Source of the DNA: Gracilariopsis chorda
Lineage: Eukaryota > Rhodophyta > Florideophyceae > Gracilariales > Gracilariaceae
Direction of reading: 5' to 3'
Assembly: GCA_003194525.1 (NCBI GenBank)
Contig: NBIV01000534.1
Span: 1 to 43,595, forward strand
Length of the DNA: 43,595 bases
The notes beneath the pieces are model-generated. The model was not told the origin of the DNA. It saw only the letters and a program-made list of their open reading frames with translations, and did not search any database. Positions 39,457 through 43,595 of the stretch are shown in pieces. Numbering within the stretch: position 1 is the first letter of the stretch; each line of letters begins with the position of its first letter. A program made the position numbers and the translations under genes.

Positions 39457-42400
39457 CTTTTTCCATTCGGTGTCTGCGTTTATTCCCGAGTCTTTGCACA
39501 ACGTAGAAACTCGAACCATCATGCTTGCCGACAATACTGAAGTATGTGCAACGCAGCGGGGTGACATAGTATTGCCATTTGAGTACGCAAACCTACGATT
39601 GACTGATGTCCTGTTCGTTCCAGAACTGGAATACAAGTTGGTGTCCATAGGATGCTTGGCGGACAAGGGCATTGAATCTTTCTTTCGCTCAAGTGAAGTT
39701 CGTCTCACCTTGGACAATGGGTTTGTAGTCGGCAGTGGCCATTGCGATCGACGCTCGGGTTGTACACCTTACCCGATCCGATATTGCAAGGTACCAACCC
39801 AACCCCATCCTCGTCACCAACTAGTGGAGATCATTGCATGAAGACATCGGAGTCCAGTATTGCTAATCTATGGCATCGGCGACTTGCCCACATCAATGCG
39901 CGCGACCTCCAGTCAGTTTACAAACATGCTGAAGGGGTGCCGAAGATGTCGGGAATGGAGGAGATATGCCGCCCGTGTATGCTTGGTAAGGCACATAAAC
40001 TTCCGTTCCCTGGCAAATACGACCGAGCATCAGCCGTAGGTGAGGTGGTACACTCCGATATACTAGGGCCCCTTGTACCTTCATTCCCACAAAGGTTTCA
40101 ATATGCGTCTACCTTCCTTGACGAGCATTCAAGGTATGCACTCTTAGGCTTCATGACCCATAAAAGTGAAATTGCTGTTGTATTCGATGCAGTTGAGCAC
40201 AAGTTCCAGCAGCTTGGAGGAGTGGCCATTGCGAAAGTGCACTCGGATAATGCCCAGGAGTATATTGCGTTGCAGCTGAACCCTGCCAACAATCTTCAAG
40301 ACACTTCTTTCTCTCCTCCGTATACTCCGGAACACAATGCAATAGCCGAGCGCATCAATTGCACTATGGAGGAAGCTGCTCGAGCTTTGCTCATACAGGC
40401 AAGTCTCCCAGAGTGCTTGTGGCCATACGCATTAAAGCACGTCATACATGTTCGCAATAGGGTTTATCACTCAGCAACTGGAAGCAGCCCTTACCTTTTG
40501 ATGACTGGTTCAAAACCATCCCTGAAGCATGTCAAAGTGTTTGGGTGTGCTGCGTTCGTGCTTAAGATGAAACCGGATACCAAGTTCGAGTCTCGTGCAC
40601 TTGAGGGAGTGTACTTGCAGACTCTTGAGCATGGTATGTATGATGTTTTAGTCAATGATAGTGATGAGATTCCACGCATTGTAAAGTGTCGGCATGTGAC
40701 ATTTGACGAGTCCAAGTTCCCTGGGGCACCATTTCTGGAACATGTTATGAGTGATGAAGGTGCATCAGATGATACTTATGAATGCACAGATCACTCTGAA
40801 ATCGATACTGAGAGTGGTAGTATGGTTTCTGTGGACACCCCATTCGACATTGAGAGTGATACGGAACATATTGAATCCACTCCTATACCAACGGCACAGA
40901 GCATTGAAAGCGGTACCGATCATCCAGATGATAGCGAGCATACTTCTGGTGACGATTCGGACCCAGACAATTGTGGTGAGCATGCCCCAAGTGCTAGTCA
41001 ACATACTTCGGACACTGATGTCTTACCGGAATCTGAACCAGAACCACGCTATCCTCGCCGTACACGACGTGCACCAGCTAAGTGGTGGTACATGGCCGGT
41101 AGTGCAACGTCACAAATGGATATTACTACCAGTGATGAACCTACTCTGGGCGAAGCACTGTGTGCCACACCACTTGAGCAGAGCCTTTGGAAGAGTGCCA
41201 TTGATGAAGAACTGACATCTCTGGAGGAGAAGAACACTTGGGAGGAGGATGAATCACCTTCCTCTCAGCCTCTTCCTACTCATGTCATTCTAAACGTAAA
41301 GCGCGATGCCAAAGGATCAGTTGAGAGATTCAAGGCTAGGGTTGTGGCTGGTGGCAATCACCAGACATACGGGCAGAACTACATGGAGACATATGCGCCA
41401 GTAGTGCCATTTAGCCTGGTCCGCATGTTCCTGTACGTCACACTTTGTCTTCAGATGTATGTGGCTCAAGTAGATGTTAAGACTGCATTTCTCAACGGTG
41501 AGCTTAAAGAAGACGTGTGGGTGATGTCGCCACGTGGTGTTCCTGGTCTGACCACAAAGTGCTATAAGTTACTCAAGGCTATGTACGGTTTGAAACAGGC
41601 TCATCTAGCATGGCACACCAAGTTCAAAGCAGACATGAAGAGGTTGGGTTTTGAGGAACTACCCAGGGCACTGTGCGTATTCAAGCGAAAGGTTGGAGAT
41701 GGCATGTATGCCTACATACTCGTATATGTGGACGACATTCTGGTGTTCACGCCAACGCTGGAGCAACGGACTACGGTGTTGGAGGAGCTCAAAACACTCT
41801 ATGACCTCCGCATTGAGAACCGAATCACTCTGTACCTTGGCGTGGAGCTGTCATGGAAGATAGGTACAGCCGGACAACTCCATGGTGTCAAGCTGGGACA
41901 GTCGCTTTATATTGAAAGTATACTTCGACGATTTGGTCTCCAGAACGCTAAGCCAGTACCTAGCCCTATGGTGGAGTGCTTCTTCACATCTCTAGCAATG
42001 GAGGAGGACAAATCACCAAGGGATGTGCAGTTGTACCAGCAGATGATCGGGTCTCTGCTGTACTTGGCACTACGTACTAGGTTGGATATACTTGCACCAG
42101 TTCTCATCCTGGCTCGTTTTCAGAGTGCTCCTACCGCTTGGTGTCACAAAGCAGTGAAGCGTGTGCTCAGGTACCTGTGTGGAACGCGACAGCATGGGCT
42201 ATGCTACAGGCCTGGATCGCTAGATCTGCATGGTTTTGTGGACTCTGACTACGCTGGAGATACTACGAGTCGGAAGTCGATGTCCGGGTATATCGTTAAC
42301 TTGGGTCAGCAACCTGCTGGTATCGTGGTAGAAAATAAGCGTCAGTTGCGCTATCCACTGGCGAGGCGGAGTACTATGCTCTGACTTTGGCTGCACAGGA

Positions 42401-42710
42401 AGTGGTATGGGTTGCTCGTGTGCTAGGGGAATGCGGCTTCGACATGAAACCTTTGGTTCCTCTACACTCTGACAACCAGTGCGCATTGGAGTGGGCTGGT
42501 GGTGAAAGGTGTCCTTCTAGTCGTGCTAAGCACATTGATGCAAAGGTTCACTTTATCCGAGATCTCATAAGAGACAATGTGATTAGTGTTCAATACGTCC
42601 CAAGTGAGCTGAATGATGCCGATTTACTCACCAAGCCATTGGGACGTATGAGTGTTAATGCCATTCTCAAACGGCTTGGTCTTGGACAGGAACTCGAGGA
42701 GGAGTGTTGA
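39457..42710 (+). pseudogene. C copia pol, broken (protease remnant, integrase, RT, RNase H)
   Basis: Begins just after the protease active site (FFHSVSAF aligns with B FFCSVSAF), so gag and the catalytic DSG are missing. A frameshift near 39745 separates the protease end from the frame 39742-42384. That frame holds the integrase HHCC (LWHRRLAH...CRPC), the catalytic HSD, HSDN and AERIN motifs, and RT YVDD near 41725. A further frameshift near 42305 and an in-frame TAA near 42337 (GRK-stop-ASVAL) break RNase H. The tail (42387-42710) keeps DNQCA and NDADLLTKPL. The stop codon overlaps the next LTR. It cannot act alone; it is closer to B than to A. Confidence 0.9.
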
Positions 42711-43424
42711 AGTGTTGAACTCTACAAGTGGTGGAGTGCCTGGCCAACCCCCACAGAAGGTGTCAGCTTGGTCCAAAACCAAACATTCAGGGGACGATGG
42801 GCACTTTTGGAGCCCCTCGCTCCAAAAGCGCATATGCGCCTCTGCTCAAACCCAACGTGAAACGGCAATGTGATTGGCTACTGCAAAATGCTATATGCAT
42901 TGTATACCGTACAAGTGTTATGGAGTGTATGGTACTGGATTGCGGATGTGCACAAGTGGAGCAATGTGGTTGGTCCAAGTGTGCGCGCAGTAGACGGTTG
43001 TGCTGCAATGCCGAAGATGCGAATGGGAGCTGTATTGGGTGATTTGGGACAATCTGCGTTTGCGGGCTGCGCGGAGGGGTTGGAGTGCAAAGATGGTAAT
43101 TGTTGATTTTTTAGAGCTGGTTCCAGATCAAGGGACTGGCAATGGATTTGCCGCATTGATTGATTTAGTTATTTGAAATTGTGACCCTCTAGATTGTGTG
43201 CGCTTTTCGTTTACACCTGCACACACGAATAACGTGTAGTGTAATGGTGCAACCACCGCCGTCGCTTGCTGCGACGACGGTGAAGTGTGTGCGGTAGGGT
43301 ATATGTAGATTGGCTTTGCCTGCTGTCGAGTAAACTGGTCGACTAAGGCTGACAACCTTCCTTGTTTCTTCTTCCTCCCGTTGTTTCTTCCCTTTTGTTT
43401 TCATAACCCGCGTGCGTTGCAACA
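42705..43424 (+). repeat. C LTR, second copy (720 bp)
   Basis: Matches 38738-39456 almost base for base. It is preceded by the GAGGAGGAG polypurine tract (42696-42704) and followed by the same gag-less internal sequence. Confidence 0.88.
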
Positions 43425-43595
43425 CTTTTTTCCATTCGGTGTCTGCGTTTATTCCCGAGTCTTTGCACAACGTAGAAACTCGAACCATCATGCTTGCCGG
43501 ACAATACTGAAGTATGTGCAACGCAGCGGGGTGACATAGTATTTGCCATTTGAGTACGCAAACCTACGATTGACTGATGTCCTGTTCGTTCCAGA
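43425..43595 (+). pseudogene. Start of a second gag-less C internal region, truncated by the window
   Basis: Copy of 39457-39625. It carries three extra single bases relative to the first copy: in the T run near 43430, a G near 43500 and a T near 43543. These break the frame and may be sequencing errors. Confidence 0.8.

Larger units (their letters stand above)
38738..43424 (+). mobile_element. C: gag-less, frame-broken copia element in tandem (LTR-pol-LTR)
   Basis: LTR (38738-39456), truncated internal region (39457-42704), LTR (42705-43424), then the same truncated internal start again. The unit repeats at about 3967 bp and continues past the window. Primer site, leader, gag and the protease start are missing, with the break exactly at the LTR CA end in both units. 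The protein is close to B. Confidence 0.85.

Noticed and set aside
1..43595. Retrovirus-like env gene or other cargo gene in any element
   Set aside because: Polyproteins end directly at the 3' LTRs, with at most ~20 bp between stop and LTR, leaving no room for an extra gene.

Overview
The window is a eukaryotic, repeat-only region made of Ty1/copia-type LTR retrotransposons nested inside one another, joined in tandem and in one place joined head to head. I see no host gene, rRNA, complete tRNA gene, CRISPR array or bacterial feature. Three polyprotein families appear: A (1341 aa), B (1428 aa) and C (a relative of B). A fourth LTR type, A', occurs once. The host cannot be named from this sequence; copia-rich oomycetes, algae, fungi, plants or invertebrates would all fit.

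Left part (1-24067): decayed B1 (+ strand, 1-2722) is interrupted by B3 (- strand), whose 3' LTR is 2723-3540. B3 is interrupted at 3698 by A1 (+). A1 begins at 3699 and its LTR ends at 23440, with GTGTA target duplications on both sides, so A1 now spans about 19.7 kb. Two later elements lie inside A1. B2 (6361-13056, -) is intact, has ATATC duplications and nearly identical LTRs. A2 (15890-22946, +) has an open polyprotein but no target duplication, and about 0.84 kb of A1 is missing beside it. B3 resumes at 23441-24067.

Middle and right (24068-38736): an A' LTR (+) leads into an A-type leader that meets an inverted A leader, giving a 467-bp inverted repeat around a 263-bp spacer. This is the end of a - strand tandem array of A elements sharing LTRs: LTR1 (37989-38736), A4 polyprotein, LTR2 (31951-32729), A3 polyprotein, LTR3 (25880-26685), partial leader. 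From 38738 onward is a tandem of gag-less, frame-broken C elements; the window ends inside the second unit.

How the parts work: each element is an LTR promoter, a primer-binding site, a long leader, one gag-protease-integrase-RT-RNase H polyprotein, a polypurine tract and an LTR. Families A and B have clearly different proteins. They nevertheless share a primer site complementary to the anticodon arm of initiator tRNA-Met, a ~55-nt leader block that looks like a 3' splice site, and LTR promoter blocks, one of which is also in C. This sharing of cis-acting DNA between protein lineages is the most interesting signal here. B2, A2, A3 and A4 have the most complete coding capacity.
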